Of a DNA stretch of 64,000 nt, positions 1 through 8,530 are shown in pieces (the stretch's first letter is position 1; each line of letters starts with the position of its first letter). The notes under the pieces are model-generated. The model had not been told where the DNA came from and did not search any database. It worked only from the letters and a program-made list of their open reading frames with translations. Made by a program: the position numbers and the translations under genes. This DNA is from Myxococcus stipitatus. Its GTDB lineage: Bacteria; Myxococcota; Myxococcia; Myxococcales; Myxococcaceae. The stretch is taken from contig NZ_JAKCFI010000003.1 of the NCBI RefSeq assembly GCF_021412625.1, positions 434,001 through 498,000 on the forward strand, given 5' to 3'.

Positions 1-912
1 GGCGAAGGCGCCGTCTCTCCCCGTGCGCGCGGACTGTCCGGTCTCGGTGATGACGACCTCCGCGTCGGCGACGGGCTGCTCCTTGTCGAAGACCTGGCCG
101 GCGAGGCGCCGAGGCTTGAGGAGCTTCACCTCCTCGCTCTCGTCCTCGGCCTTCAGCGAGGGGAGCGTCTCGAAGAGGAGCGGCAGGCCGGGGTGGCGGA
201 TGACGCGTCCGTAGTCTCCCTCCGGCAGGGGGCCGAGCGAGAAGCGGCCCTGGGCGTCCGTGGTGGTCTCGAAGAAGCGCGAGTGCCGGGCGAAGTAGAG
301 CGTCACGCGGGTGCCGCGAAGCGGGCGCCCGTCCTCGTCGACGACCTGGCCGGAGTGCATCACGGTGGGGCCGAGCGTGAGCGTCACCGAGGAGGCGCTC
401 GTCGAGACCGAGGGCTCGACGTGGGCGCCTTCGTGGCTCAGGGCCCAGAGCGTGACGGAGCCTTCGGGCAGGTCGTCCAGGATGAAGGTGCCGTCCGCGT
501 TGGAGGTCGTCCTGGCCACCACGCGCGCGGCGCCCAACCCACCCTCGATACGCCCCAGGAGCAGTTGCCGCGGCTCACCCTCGCAGGACAGCGAGGACAA
601 GGAGAGGTCCGGCCTCCTGTCACTGCACGGAATGGAGGACAGGGTGTCGTCCGGGATGCTCACCGACGCGGTGACCTCGACGCCCCCGACGCGAGCCCCC
701 TCGGAGCTGACGACGGTGCCCCGCAGGCTACGGGCGCCGGATGGAGGCGGTGAGAACAGCGAGGCCATGGCCCGCGCGCCGAGAGACAGCCGTGATGATG
801 CGGAGCCTCGAGCCGAGGTCTCGCGAAGGCACAGGAAGGCCACGGCAATCCCCACGCCCACCGCGACCAGCACGGAGGCCGCCAGGAATTGCTTGTGCAA
901 TGCTGTTGCCAT
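1..912 (-). CDS. Carboxypeptidase-regulatory-like domain protein, N-terminal part (runs off the left edge)
   Basis: The gene starts at the ATG at 912-910 and is open through base 1, so only the first 304 codons are present. A short cytoplasmic stretch (MATALHKQF) is followed by a hydrophobic helix at about residues 9-27 with no lipobox, so it is probably a signal anchor exposing the rest to the periplasm. After it come at least three beta-sandwich units of the carboxypeptidase-regulatory type, recognisable by repeated G-x-V-V-D-E-x-G-x-P-L and T-D-A-x-G-R-F motifs. It shares with its downstream paralogues a TLSS-x-x-C motif about 90 residues in. Such domains usually bind or scaffold; no enzymatic residues were seen. 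The 10-bp palindrome TGTCCGGACA at 915-924 lies directly upstream and could be an operator. Confidence 0.85.
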   Translation of the reverse strand, partial: MATALHKQFLAASVLVAVGVGIAVAFLCLRETSARGSASSRLSLGARAMASLFSPPPSGARSLRGTVVSSEGARVGGVEVTASVSIPDDTLSSIPCSDRRPDLSLSSLSCEGEPRQLLLGRIEGGLGAARVVARTTSNADGTFILDDLPEGSVTLWALSHEGAHVEPSVSTSASSVTLTLGPTVMHSGQVVDEDGRPLRGTRVTLYFARHSRFFETTTDAQGRFSLGPLPEGDYGRVIRHPGLPLLFETLPSLKAEDESEEVKLLKPRRLAGQVFDKEQPVADAEVVITETGQSARTGRDGAFA

Positions 913-957
913 ATTGTCCGGACAGTATCAGGGCCCCCGGACACAGATACAAACGGC

Positions 958-1713
958 TCAGGCGGTGGCGGTGGCTTCCAGCCGGGCCTTCTCCGCGGCG
1001 ATGAGGTCGCGCACGTGCTCGCGCAGGGCGGCGACGTCCGCGAAGCCGCTGGGGTCCACGGGCGGCAGGACCTGCACGTGGCAGTGGGCGGAGGTCTCCA
1101 GCACCAGGCCGTGCTTGGGCAGCGTCTTCGCGGTGCCGGTGAGGACGATGGGGATGACGGGGCACTTCATCTTCAGGGAGAGGACGAAGGCGCCATCCTT
1201 GAAGGGCTTGAGCTGACCGTCCGCGGAGCGGGTGCCCTCGGGGAACATGAGCACGGGGACGCCGCGTGACAGCCAGCGCTCGCACTGCGCCATCATCCGG
1301 CCGATGCTCTCCTTGTCACCCCGGACGAGCGGCACGTAGCGGTTGAGCCGCATGTTCCAGCCGATGAGCGGCAGGTTGAAGTTGGCGGCCTTGGAGACCC
1401 ACTTGTACGGGCGGTACAGGCCGAAGAGGACGAGGATGTCCCCGAGCGACTCGTGGTTGGACACCAGGACGGCGGCGCCTTTCCACGGCAGGTGTTCACG
1501 GCCGTCGACCTTCAGGTGCCACAGCGGGTTGACGTAGAAGTACAGCTGCGCCCAGAAGCTCGAATACAGGTGCAGCACGAGCCCGTTGCGGTCGAACGGC
1601 GTGGTGACGGCCCACACGACCACCGCGCCCAGGAAGAGCACCAGGCTGGAGAGCGCGAGGAAGGTCCAGAAGACGATGGAGAATAGGAGTCGGATGGCGC
1701 GGCAGTGTGCCAC
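958..1713 (-). CDS. 1-acyl-sn-glycerol-3-phosphate acyltransferase (PlsC family)
   Basis: A 251-residue acyltransferase predicted to transfer an acyl chain to lysophosphatidic acid at the inner membrane, making phosphatidic acid for phospholipid synthesis. A membrane segment spans about residues 9-34. The catalytic HX4D motif is NHESLGD (His87, Asp92) and the glycerol-phosphate binding motif is FPEGTRS (157-163), followed by the PVIPIVLTG strand typical of PlsC. Length matches the family. It sits on the same strand between two large carboxypeptidase-regulatory-like genes, with gaps of 45 and 48 bp, but has no evident functional link to them. Myxobacteria carry several PlsC paralogues, so the exact acceptor cannot be assigned from sequence. 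Confidence 0.9.
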   Translation of the reverse strand: MAHCRAIRLLFSIVFWTFLALSSLVLFLGAVVVWAVTTPFDRNGLVLHLYSSFWAQLYFYVNPLWHLKVDGREHLPWKGAAVLVSNHESLGDILVLFGLYRPYKWVSKAANFNLPLIGWNMRLNRYVPLVRGDKESIGRMMAQCERWLSRGVPVLMFPEGTRSADGQLKPFKDGAFVLSLKMKCPVIPIVLTGTAKTLPKHGLVLETSAHCHVQVLPPVDPSGFADVAALREHVRDLIAAEKARLEATATA

Positions 1714-1761
1714 AGGGCTCCTGGCGTTGCCGCGTGGATTCGGGGTGTCGCGCGCTGGGCG

Positions 1762-4700
1762 TCACTGGGGAAACACGCGCGGTCGCCAGACGGCCGTCAC
1801 CGTGCGTTTCACCGTGCCCCTCGCGGGGATGTCCAGCTCCTCCACGTGATAGCCGCGTCCCTGGTCCTCGACGACGAGCAGCGTGAGCTTGCCGGGAGGC
1901 AGCGATTGGAAGGTCTGCATGGTCGTCCCCGCCGCGCGAGGGCTCTCGGGCAGGGCGCGCGAGCGCAGGGAGAAGTCCTCGTCGAGCATGCTCGGTGAGA
2001 AGGGCCTGCCGAGCGGGAGCAGATAGGTCGACCGGGGGTAGCCGTTCTTCACGGTCAGCTCCAGCGTCGCGCCCTCGCGCAGCGCGCGCAGGGTGAGCCG
2101 GGCACCGCCTCCCCGAGGGACGTTCAGCCGCTGGGGGGCGAAGCGGTCGGGGGCGTCGCCGGTCCCCACGGCTTGCACCCGGTAGGTGCCCGGCTCGAGG
2201 TCGACCCGGACGCCCGCTCGCGCGTCGGCCATGCGCACCGGAGCGCGGTGGAGGTCGAGTGTGTCGCCCTCGCGGTCGAAGAAGAGGTTCGCGACGCCGG
2301 GCTGTCCCTTCGAGTCGATGACGTCGACCTGGACGCTCGCGAGCTTCTCCAGCCGCACCGTGAGGTCCTTCTCCTGGCGTGGGCCCAGCACCTGTCGGTG
2401 GCGCGGATAGCCATCCGCCTCGACGTGGAGGAGGAGCGGCAGGTCGTCCGGGCGCACGAACTCGAAAGCGCCATCCGAGTCCGTCTCCGTCGCGCCGGGG
2501 CGGTGGTGCTGGGTATCGAGGCGCTCGCGGATGGGCTCCCTGGAGGGGATGACCACGGCGTCGCGGATGGGCTCGGAGGTCTTCGCGTCGAGCACGCGTC
2601 CCCGCACGCGGCGCCCGCCGGACATCCGGAGGTCGCCCAGGTCCACGACGTCCGTCTCCCGACGGAAGTCGGCGCGGCGGGTGAGCGTCGTCAGCCCGGA
2701 CGCGGCGATGTCGAGCGTGCCCTGGCTCACGGCCTCCCTGGGGACGATGAACGTCCCCTGGGGAGACACGACCTCCTCCCCGAGGACCTGGAAGCGCGGG
2801 AGCGGCGCCCCGTCCGGCCCCAGGACACGTCCCTTGACGACGCCGCTGGCCGCGAGGACGAGTCGCACGTCCGTGGCGCCGACCGGGACGCGCAGTCCCT
2901 GGCCCGCGGGCTCGCCGCCAGAGGAGCGCGGCGGAACCAGGCGGAAGCCTGGCTTGTCCACGTCCAGCTCCACTTCTCCCGAAGGGAGGTGGGACCACGC
3001 GAACCGTCCTTGCGCGTCGCTGCTCAGGCAGGAGGCGTCGGTGGGGGAGGCCGCGTCCCGCCGCCAGGAGGGACGCGCCTCGGGGGGCGTGCGAGCGCAG
3101 ACCTCCGCGCCCGGAAGAGGTGTGCCCTGGGCATCCACGACGAGGCCGGAGAGCGAGGGGCCCGCCTCCAACTGCAGCTCGACCTCCGCCTGCTCGCGCT
3201 CACCCAGCACCACGGCGCGCGAGGCCGTGCGCTCCATGCCGTCGGACCTGTCGATGACCTCGATGACGTGGCGGCCCGCGTTCAGGCCCGTGAGCTGGAA
3301 CAGGCCCAGCGAGTTGGTCAGCGTCGACTGGATGGGACTCCGGGTGTCGCCCTCCCTCCAGACGCGCACGCTCAACCTGTAGAGATTCTGGCCCTTCTCG
3401 CCGAGGACCCGGCCACGCACGCGGGCTCCCTGTCTCAACACCCAGCGAAGCTCGGAGGCGGGGGCCTGGACGGTGAGCGTCTGTCCCGCGGAGACGGTGC
3501 CCTCGGTGCCGGCGGTCAGGACGACGCTGCCCGCGGTGGGCACGGTCGCCGTGAATCGCCCTTGTGCGTCCGTGGTGACCGTCTCCCCCGTGGAGGAGAC
3601 GTGGATGGGGACTGCTTCCAGGGGGACGTCCTGCGCGTCCACGAGCCACCCGCTGATTCGGAGGTCCGTGGCCTTCGCGAGGGTGACGTCGAGGGGTCTC
3701 TGTCCGAGCGCCAGCTTCCGCGCGGGGTACTCGGCGGAGCGGTAGCCCGGGGCGCTCACCGTGAGGTGCCAGGTCCCTGGCTTCACGGGGCCGACGCGGT
3801 AGTGGCCTCGGGAGACGAGCAGCGAGGGAGGCCTCGCGGCCTTCGGGTCGTGGCTTCGCAGGGTGGCCGTGGCGGTGGCGAGCAGTGTGCCTTCCTCGTT
3901 GCGGACGTCTCCCTCCAGCATGAGGGCCGTGCCCAGCTTCAGGGCCACCTCGGGGACCGGGCGCGGGCCGCCGAGGTCGACGTCACCGAGCGCATGCCGA
4001 CCCCCGTGGCTGACGCTCAGCTGGAACCGATGGGGCGTGAGGTCCTCGAAGGTGAAGCGCCCCTGGTCGTCGGTGAGCTGTTTCTGGTCGGGGCTGGCTG
4101 TCTCCCACCCGGCCTCGTCGTGGGCCGGGTCGTGCCTCAGCTGGACCGTGGCGTTCGCGACGGGCTCGCCGCCGTCCGTCACGCGGCCCTGGACGCGGCG
4201 AGGCGTCGCGAGCACCACCGGGCGCCGACCGGCCTGCTCCGGGTGGCGCAGCGTGGGCGGCCGGCCCTCCATCGCGAAGGCGAGGAGGTACTCCGCCTTG
4301 GGGAGCGGACCGAGCCGGTAGCGTCCTCCTTCCTGGGTCCGCGTGTCGAAGAAGCGGGTGGTCCCCAGGTGCATCGCCGTCACGCGGGCGCCGACCTGGG
4401 GCGCGCCGGTCTCGTCGACGACCTGTCCCTCCAGGTACTGGCCCGGCTCGAGTGGGAGCTGGAGCGCCGAGGTCCCACGCACGACGCCCGGTCGCATGGC
4501 GGCGCCGTGGGGACCGATGACCCAGAGTGTGACGGGGCCCGTGGAGACATGCGGGAGCGTGAAGGTCCCGTCCTCGGCGCTCTCCGTCTCCGACTGGGCC
4601 TCGGCGGCTCCTTCGTGCGCGAGGATGCGCTCCAGCACGACGCTGGCCACGTCGCTCGGGCACTGGGTGAAGGGCAGGCTGTCCATGCGGCTCTTGGACA

Positions 4701-5001
4701 GGTTCCCGCAGGTCAGCGTGGACAGCGTCTGCGAGGGCACGGTGTAGGTCGCGGTGATGCGCGCGTTCGGGACGGGGCCCATGGGGCCGATGACGACGCC
4801 CTGGATGGAGGTGGAGGGCTCCTTCGGCTCGGGCACGGCCTCCGCGATGATGGGCGCGGGAGTCGCTGGCGCGGTGGCCTGGGGTGTTGCGCTCTGCTCG
4901 ACGGAGGGGGGCGCGCCATGGCATCCGACGAGCAGGCTGCCCAGTCCGGCCGCGACGAGCAGCACTCCGACACCGACGGACGCCCCGAGCGCCTTGCGCA
5001 T
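1762..5001 (-). CDS. Large lipoprotein of carboxypeptidase-regulatory-like domains
   Basis: A 1,079-residue protein. I chose the ATG at 5001 because it opens a clear signal peptide (MRKALGASVGVG...) ending in a lipobox-like LVGC; the frame is open further upstream but that part is Arg-rich and not signal-like. The mature part begins with a Pro/Ala/Thr-rich linker and then has about ten beta-sandwich repeats of the CarboxypepD_reg type, each with a G-x-V-x-D-x-x-G-x-P core and D-x-x-G-R-F turn. A TLSTLTC motif at the start of the first repeat recurs in the neighbours. No peptidase zinc ligands were found, so this is probably a structural or adhesive surface protein. It belongs to a minus-strand cluster of five such genes. 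Confidence 0.85.
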   Translation of the reverse strand: MRKALGASVGVGVLLVAAGLGSLLVGCHGAPPSVEQSATPQATAPATPAPIIAEAVPEPKEPSTSIQGVVIGPMGPVPNARITATYTVPSQTLSTLTCGNLSKSRMDSLPFTQCPSDVASVVLERILAHEGAAEAQSETESAEDGTFTLPHVSTGPVTLWVIGPHGAAMRPGVVRGTSALQLPLEPGQYLEGQVVDETGAPQVGARVTAMHLGTTRFFDTRTQEGGRYRLGPLPKAEYLLAFAMEGRPPTLRHPEQAGRRPVVLATPRRVQGRVTDGGEPVANATVQLRHDPAHDEAGWETASPDQKQLTDDQGRFTFEDLTPHRFQLSVSHGGRHALGDVDLGGPRPVPEVALKLGTALMLEGDVRNEEGTLLATATATLRSHDPKAARPPSLLVSRGHYRVGPVKPGTWHLTVSAPGYRSAEYPARKLALGQRPLDVTLAKATDLRISGWLVDAQDVPLEAVPIHVSSTGETVTTDAQGRFTATVPTAGSVVLTAGTEGTVSAGQTLTVQAPASELRWVLRQGARVRGRVLGEKGQNLYRLSVRVWREGDTRSPIQSTLTNSLGLFQLTGLNAGRHVIEVIDRSDGMERTASRAVVLGEREQAEVELQLEAGPSLSGLVVDAQGTPLPGAEVCARTPPEARPSWRRDAASPTDASCLSSDAQGRFAWSHLPSGEVELDVDKPGFRLVPPRSSGGEPAGQGLRVPVGATDVRLVLAASGVVKGRVLGPDGAPLPRFQVLGEEVVSPQGTFIVPREAVSQGTLDIAASGLTTLTRRADFRRETDVVDLGDLRMSGGRRVRGRVLDAKTSEPIRDAVVIPSREPIRERLDTQHHRPGATETDSDGAFEFVRPDDLPLLLHVEADGYPRHRQVLGPRQEKDLTVRLEKLASVQVDVIDSKGQPGVANLFFDREGDTLDLHRAPVRMADARAGVRVDLEPGTYRVQAVGTGDAPDRFAPQRLNVPRGGGARLTLRALREGATLELTVKNGYPRSTYLLPLGRPFSPSMLDEDFSLRSRALPESPRAAGTTMQTFQSLPPGKLTLLVVEDQGRGYHVEELDIPARGTVKRTVTAVWRPRVFPQ

Positions 5002-5160
5002 GGCTTCTCCCGCGCGGCCCTGCCTGTCACGGGAAGGCCGGACGAATCGTTGTGGTCCCCTCCCAGTCCCGCCCCGACGACGCACTCGGACAATCCTACC
5101 GGGGGAAGGGTTCCACTCCACCAGCCCGTTCGCTCCGGGGTGGCGCGCGTTCGTGGCTCC

Positions 5161-5275
5161 TCAGGGGTGGGCTTGCATCACGATGGAGACCTTGCCGCTC
5201 GCGGGAATCTCGACGCGCTGGATTGGGAAGGTGTCTCGAGAAGGGCTGGCCTCGCGATTCAAATGGCCCGTGCGC
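5161..5275 (-). pseudogene. C-terminal remnant of another carboxypeptidase-regulatory-like gene
   Basis: Between two intact paralogues, the minus strand encodes a short reading frame ending at a TGA (5163-5161) whose last part reads FPIQRVEIPASGKVSIV. It aligns with YPLQRIEVPASGTVKVRV in the gene ending at 5282 and with similar lines near the ends of the other paralogues. There is no start codon or upstream body: the frame begins right after the stop of the 5282 gene. I infer it is the tail of a deleted sixth paralogue, left after recombination between tandem copies. The rest of the 5002-5281 gap shows nothing else. Confidence 0.6.
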
Positions 5276-5281
5276 CGCGCG

Positions 5282-8200
5282 TCACTTCACGCGCTTCCAC
5301 GTGGGCACCACGTCGTGCTCCACCGTGCCCGTGGCCGGCAGGTCGAGCGACTCCTCGTGGACCTCCTGGTGGCTCTCCTGGTCCTCCTGTGAGAACCAGC
5401 TCCGGGTGACGAGCACGTGCGCCTTGCCAGGGGGCAGGTTGCGGTAGGTGAGCGCGCCGGGGGTGCTCTCGTCGGGCTGGACCGACCGCCGCTCCTGCCA
5501 GAGATAGCGGTCCTCGGTCGCGGGAAGCGGCAGGTCGCAGCACACCACGAAGGCGCTGACCTTCTCCGTCGTCTTCACGCGCAGGACCAGCGTGGGCCCG
5601 CGCGCGGGTGACACCCTGACCTTGACCGTGCCCGACGCGGGGACCTCGATGCGCTGGAGTGGGTAGTAGAGCGGCGGTCTGCCCCGGCCGAAGGTCTGGA
5701 GCAGATACGTGCCCGCCTCCATTCCCTGGAGCATGTACGTCCCGTCGAACAGCAGGTGCCTGGGGAGGGCCTCGGGGCCGCCCGTCAGGGGCTCGAGGAC
5801 CACGCCCGCGCTGACGGGTTGTCCCGTGGGCCCCACGACGGTCAGCTCCACCCGCCCGCCTCCATCGAGCCGCACCACGAGGTCCTCCTGCTCGCCCGCG
5901 CCCAGGGCCATCGTCTTGGGGAGGTAGCCCGGCGCGACGATGTGCAGGGTGACGGGCGAGTCGTCCCGGACGCGGAAGGAGAAGGCTCCATCCTGGCCCT
6001 GCCACAGGATGCTCGCGCGCTCCAACGGCGCCGAGGCGTCCTCGAGCGCGAAGACGCGGGCCAGCGTCTGGACCGGCTTGGAGTTCTGGTCGTCCATGAG
6101 GCGCCCCGTGACGAGGCGTCCCGGCGTCATCCTCACCTCGCCCAGGTCCACCACGTCCGTGGGGTGCCGGTGTTCGATGGTGCGCACGAGGGACGCCATG
6201 CCCTCGGCGTTGAGGTTCAGGGTCCAGCCATGCTCGTTGCGGACGTACTGGACGAAGGCGCCACCCGGGTCCACCACGGGGGTGGAGCCGAGCCGGAAGT
6301 GGGTGAGGGGCTTGCCATCCGGCCCCACGACCTTGCCCTGGATGCGGCCCAGCGGCTCCAGGACCAGCTTGACGTCCGTGTTCCCCACCTCGACGCGCAC
6401 GGCCTCATCCGTCGGAGTCCCTCCTCGCGAGAGGTGGGGGGCGAACTCGAAGCCCGCCCTGCGCGCGAAGAGCATCACCTCGCGGGCCTGGAGGTCGCGC
6501 AGCGAGAAGCGCCCGTCCGCGCGAGTCAGGAGGGGCGTCTGGTTCTGGGGGCGCAGGCGCTGGTTCGGCCCCGGGGCCATCGCCGCCACGTCGAGGGTGT
6601 AGAGCTCCACGTCCGAGAGAGGCTCTCCCGTGGGCGTCACAGCGATGCCGGACACCGTGCCGCCCTTGCCGGCGCGGAAGTCGACGACCTTCACGTCCCG
6701 CTCGGCCAGCTCCACCTGTTGGCTCGCGGAGCGCTCCGCGCCCTCGTCTTCCCACGTGGCCGAGAGGGTGAACCGGCCCGCCCGCAACCCCGCCAGCTCA
6801 TAGCGACCGCGTTCGTCCGTCCACGTGAGCGCGGAGAGGTCCTCCTTCGTCTCCTCGCTCTTCTGTCGGACCAGGGCCTTCAGCACGGGCATGCCTTGCT
6901 CGTCGAGGACGCTGCCCATGACGCGCGCGCCCCGCTCGAGGACCCAGACGAGGTCCGTCGAGGGAGCCTGGACCTGTCGCTGGTCCTTCAGGAAGCGCCC
7001 GAAGGGGTCGACCTCCAGGTCGATGGTCCCCGGACTGGCGAAGTCGAGCTGGAACCGCCCCTGGTCATCTGAAATCGCGAGGCTGGGGTTCTTCAGCAAG
7101 TCATCCTTCTCGAAGGTGGGTCCCCGGACGAACACGGTGATGTGGGGCACCGGGCGTTCCTCTTCGTCCACGAACGTTCCTCGCACGGAGTGCGCGTGCT
7201 CGAGCCGGTGGTCGAGCGGGGCCATGCCGCGCCTCACCGGGTACTTCTTCCCGAAGTCGCGGACGAAGCCCGGAGGCGACGCGGTGACGTAGACCGCGCC
7301 CTCGGCCATGGGACCGAGCAGGAAGCGGCCCGCCTCGTCCGTGGTGGTCTCCAGGTTCTCGAGCGTCTCGTGTGGCGCGGAGCCGCTCACGGGCGCGCCC
7401 GCGATGGGGTCGCCAGCCTCGTCGCGGAGGAACCCCTCCACGAGGAACTTGTTGCCCAGCTTCAGGACGATGTCGGCGCTGGCTTCGTTGCCGGACAGGT
7501 CCACCTGACGGGTGTCGTGTCCCGCCTCGTGACTGGCGACGAGCCGGTAGCCCGCGGGCGCGAGCGCGTCGAAGTGGAAGCGTCCCTGGGCGTCCGTGAC
7601 GCGTCGTTGCTCGCTGCCCGCATGGTTCCAGCCGCCGCGCGTCTGGAAGTTGTCTCCGGCCTCCAGGACCACGGGGACGTCGCCGACGGGAGCCCCGTCG
7701 CGCACGACCTGGCCGGTGAGGGTCCGGAGCTTGCGGAGCCAGACGGGTTCGGTGGGCGGCTCGTCTCCGAGGCCGGGGCTCCAGCCTTCCTTCACGTAGA
7801 CCATCATGTACTCCGCTGGGGGCAGCGGCCCGATGGCGAAGCGCCCCGCTGAGTCCGTCTCCGTGTCGAAGAAGAGGGTCTGTCGTGGATGCACCGCGGT
7901 GACCCGGACGCCCGCGAGGGGCACGTTCCCGTCGCCGATGACCTGCCCCTCGATGACGACGCCCTCCGCCAGATGGAGGCGCACGCCCTGCTCGCCCGCG
8001 AGCACGCCGGCGCGCATGAAGGCGCCCCGCGTGTCCAGCGCCCACAGCGCATAGCTGCCTTCGGCCAGCGCCTCGAACGTGAAGCCTCCGTCCGCTCCGG
8101 AGACGGTCTGCGCGACCACCGTGGACTCGCCCTCGCGGGCCGTGAGCCCTTCGAGCAGGAGGCCCGCCCTCTCGCGCAGGCACAGCGCGAGCTCCTTGTC

Positions 8201-8530
8201 GGGCGCGTAGGCGTAGTCCTCCGGCACCAGGTCCACGCACCGCTTCGTGGAGAGCGTCCGCCCTGGCTCCGCGCGGGTGAGGGTGACCTGCACGCCCGCG
8301 ACCGGTCCCGAACCGCGCAGGACGAACCCCTGGATGGACAGCGCGCCGCTCGTGGGAGCGCTGGGGATGGTGGCTCGCGAAGCGGCGGAGGACGGCGCGC
8401 GAGGCGCCGCGATACGGGGGACGTCCGGAGACTTCCTCAGGAGGACCACGCCCGCGCTGACCGCGATGAGCAGCACGCCGATTCCCGACACCACGACGAG
8501 GCGCTTGCGCACGTGGGTTCGTGACTTCAT
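5282..8530 (-). CDS. Large membrane-anchored protein of carboxypeptidase-regulatory-like domains
   Basis: A 1,082-residue member of the tandem family. The start is the ATG at 8530, which overlaps the stop of the upstream paralogue (ATGA), implying translational coupling. Residues 1-31 have basic residues (MKSRTHVRKR) then a hydrophobic helix without a lipobox, so it is probably an N-terminal anchor. The remainder is repeated beta-sandwich domains with G-x-V-x-D-x-x-G-x-P and T-D-x-x-G-R-F motifs. A Cys follows TLSTKR near residue 80, like the conserved Cys in the other copies. The C-terminus carries the family's recurring RIEVPASGTVKV and LPATGTVEHDV strands. No catalytic motif is seen; role unknown, probably periplasmic or surface structural. 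Confidence 0.85.
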   Translation of the reverse strand: MKSRTHVRKRLVVVSGIGVLLIAVSAGVVLLRKSPDVPRIAAPRAPSSAASRATIPSAPTSGALSIQGFVLRGSGPVAGVQVTLTRAEPGRTLSTKRCVDLVPEDYAYAPDKELALCLRERAGLLLEGLTAREGESTVVAQTVSGADGGFTFEALAEGSYALWALDTRGAFMRAGVLAGEQGVRLHLAEGVVIEGQVIGDGNVPLAGVRVTAVHPRQTLFFDTETDSAGRFAIGPLPPAEYMMVYVKEGWSPGLGDEPPTEPVWLRKLRTLTGQVVRDGAPVGDVPVVLEAGDNFQTRGGWNHAGSEQRRVTDAQGRFHFDALAPAGYRLVASHEAGHDTRQVDLSGNEASADIVLKLGNKFLVEGFLRDEAGDPIAGAPVSGSAPHETLENLETTTDEAGRFLLGPMAEGAVYVTASPPGFVRDFGKKYPVRRGMAPLDHRLEHAHSVRGTFVDEEERPVPHITVFVRGPTFEKDDLLKNPSLAISDDQGRFQLDFASPGTIDLEVDPFGRFLKDQRQVQAPSTDLVWVLERGARVMGSVLDEQGMPVLKALVRQKSEETKEDLSALTWTDERGRYELAGLRAGRFTLSATWEDEGAERSASQQVELAERDVKVVDFRAGKGGTVSGIAVTPTGEPLSDVELYTLDVAAMAPGPNQRLRPQNQTPLLTRADGRFSLRDLQAREVMLFARRAGFEFAPHLSRGGTPTDEAVRVEVGNTDVKLVLEPLGRIQGKVVGPDGKPLTHFRLGSTPVVDPGGAFVQYVRNEHGWTLNLNAEGMASLVRTIEHRHPTDVVDLGEVRMTPGRLVTGRLMDDQNSKPVQTLARVFALEDASAPLERASILWQGQDGAFSFRVRDDSPVTLHIVAPGYLPKTMALGAGEQEDLVVRLDGGGRVELTVVGPTGQPVSAGVVLEPLTGGPEALPRHLLFDGTYMLQGMEAGTYLLQTFGRGRPPLYYPLQRIEVPASGTVKVRVSPARGPTLVLRVKTTEKVSAFVVCCDLPLPATEDRYLWQERRSVQPDESTPGALTYRNLPPGKAHVLVTRSWFSQEDQESHQEVHEESLDLPATGTVEHDVVPTWKRVK

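Noticed and set aside
2173-5409. Very long plus-strand open frame antisense to the lipoprotein gene at 1762-5001
   Set aside because: Arg/His/Gly-rich translation without domains; a typical shadow in high-GC DNA. The minus-strand frame has a signal peptide and clear repeats.
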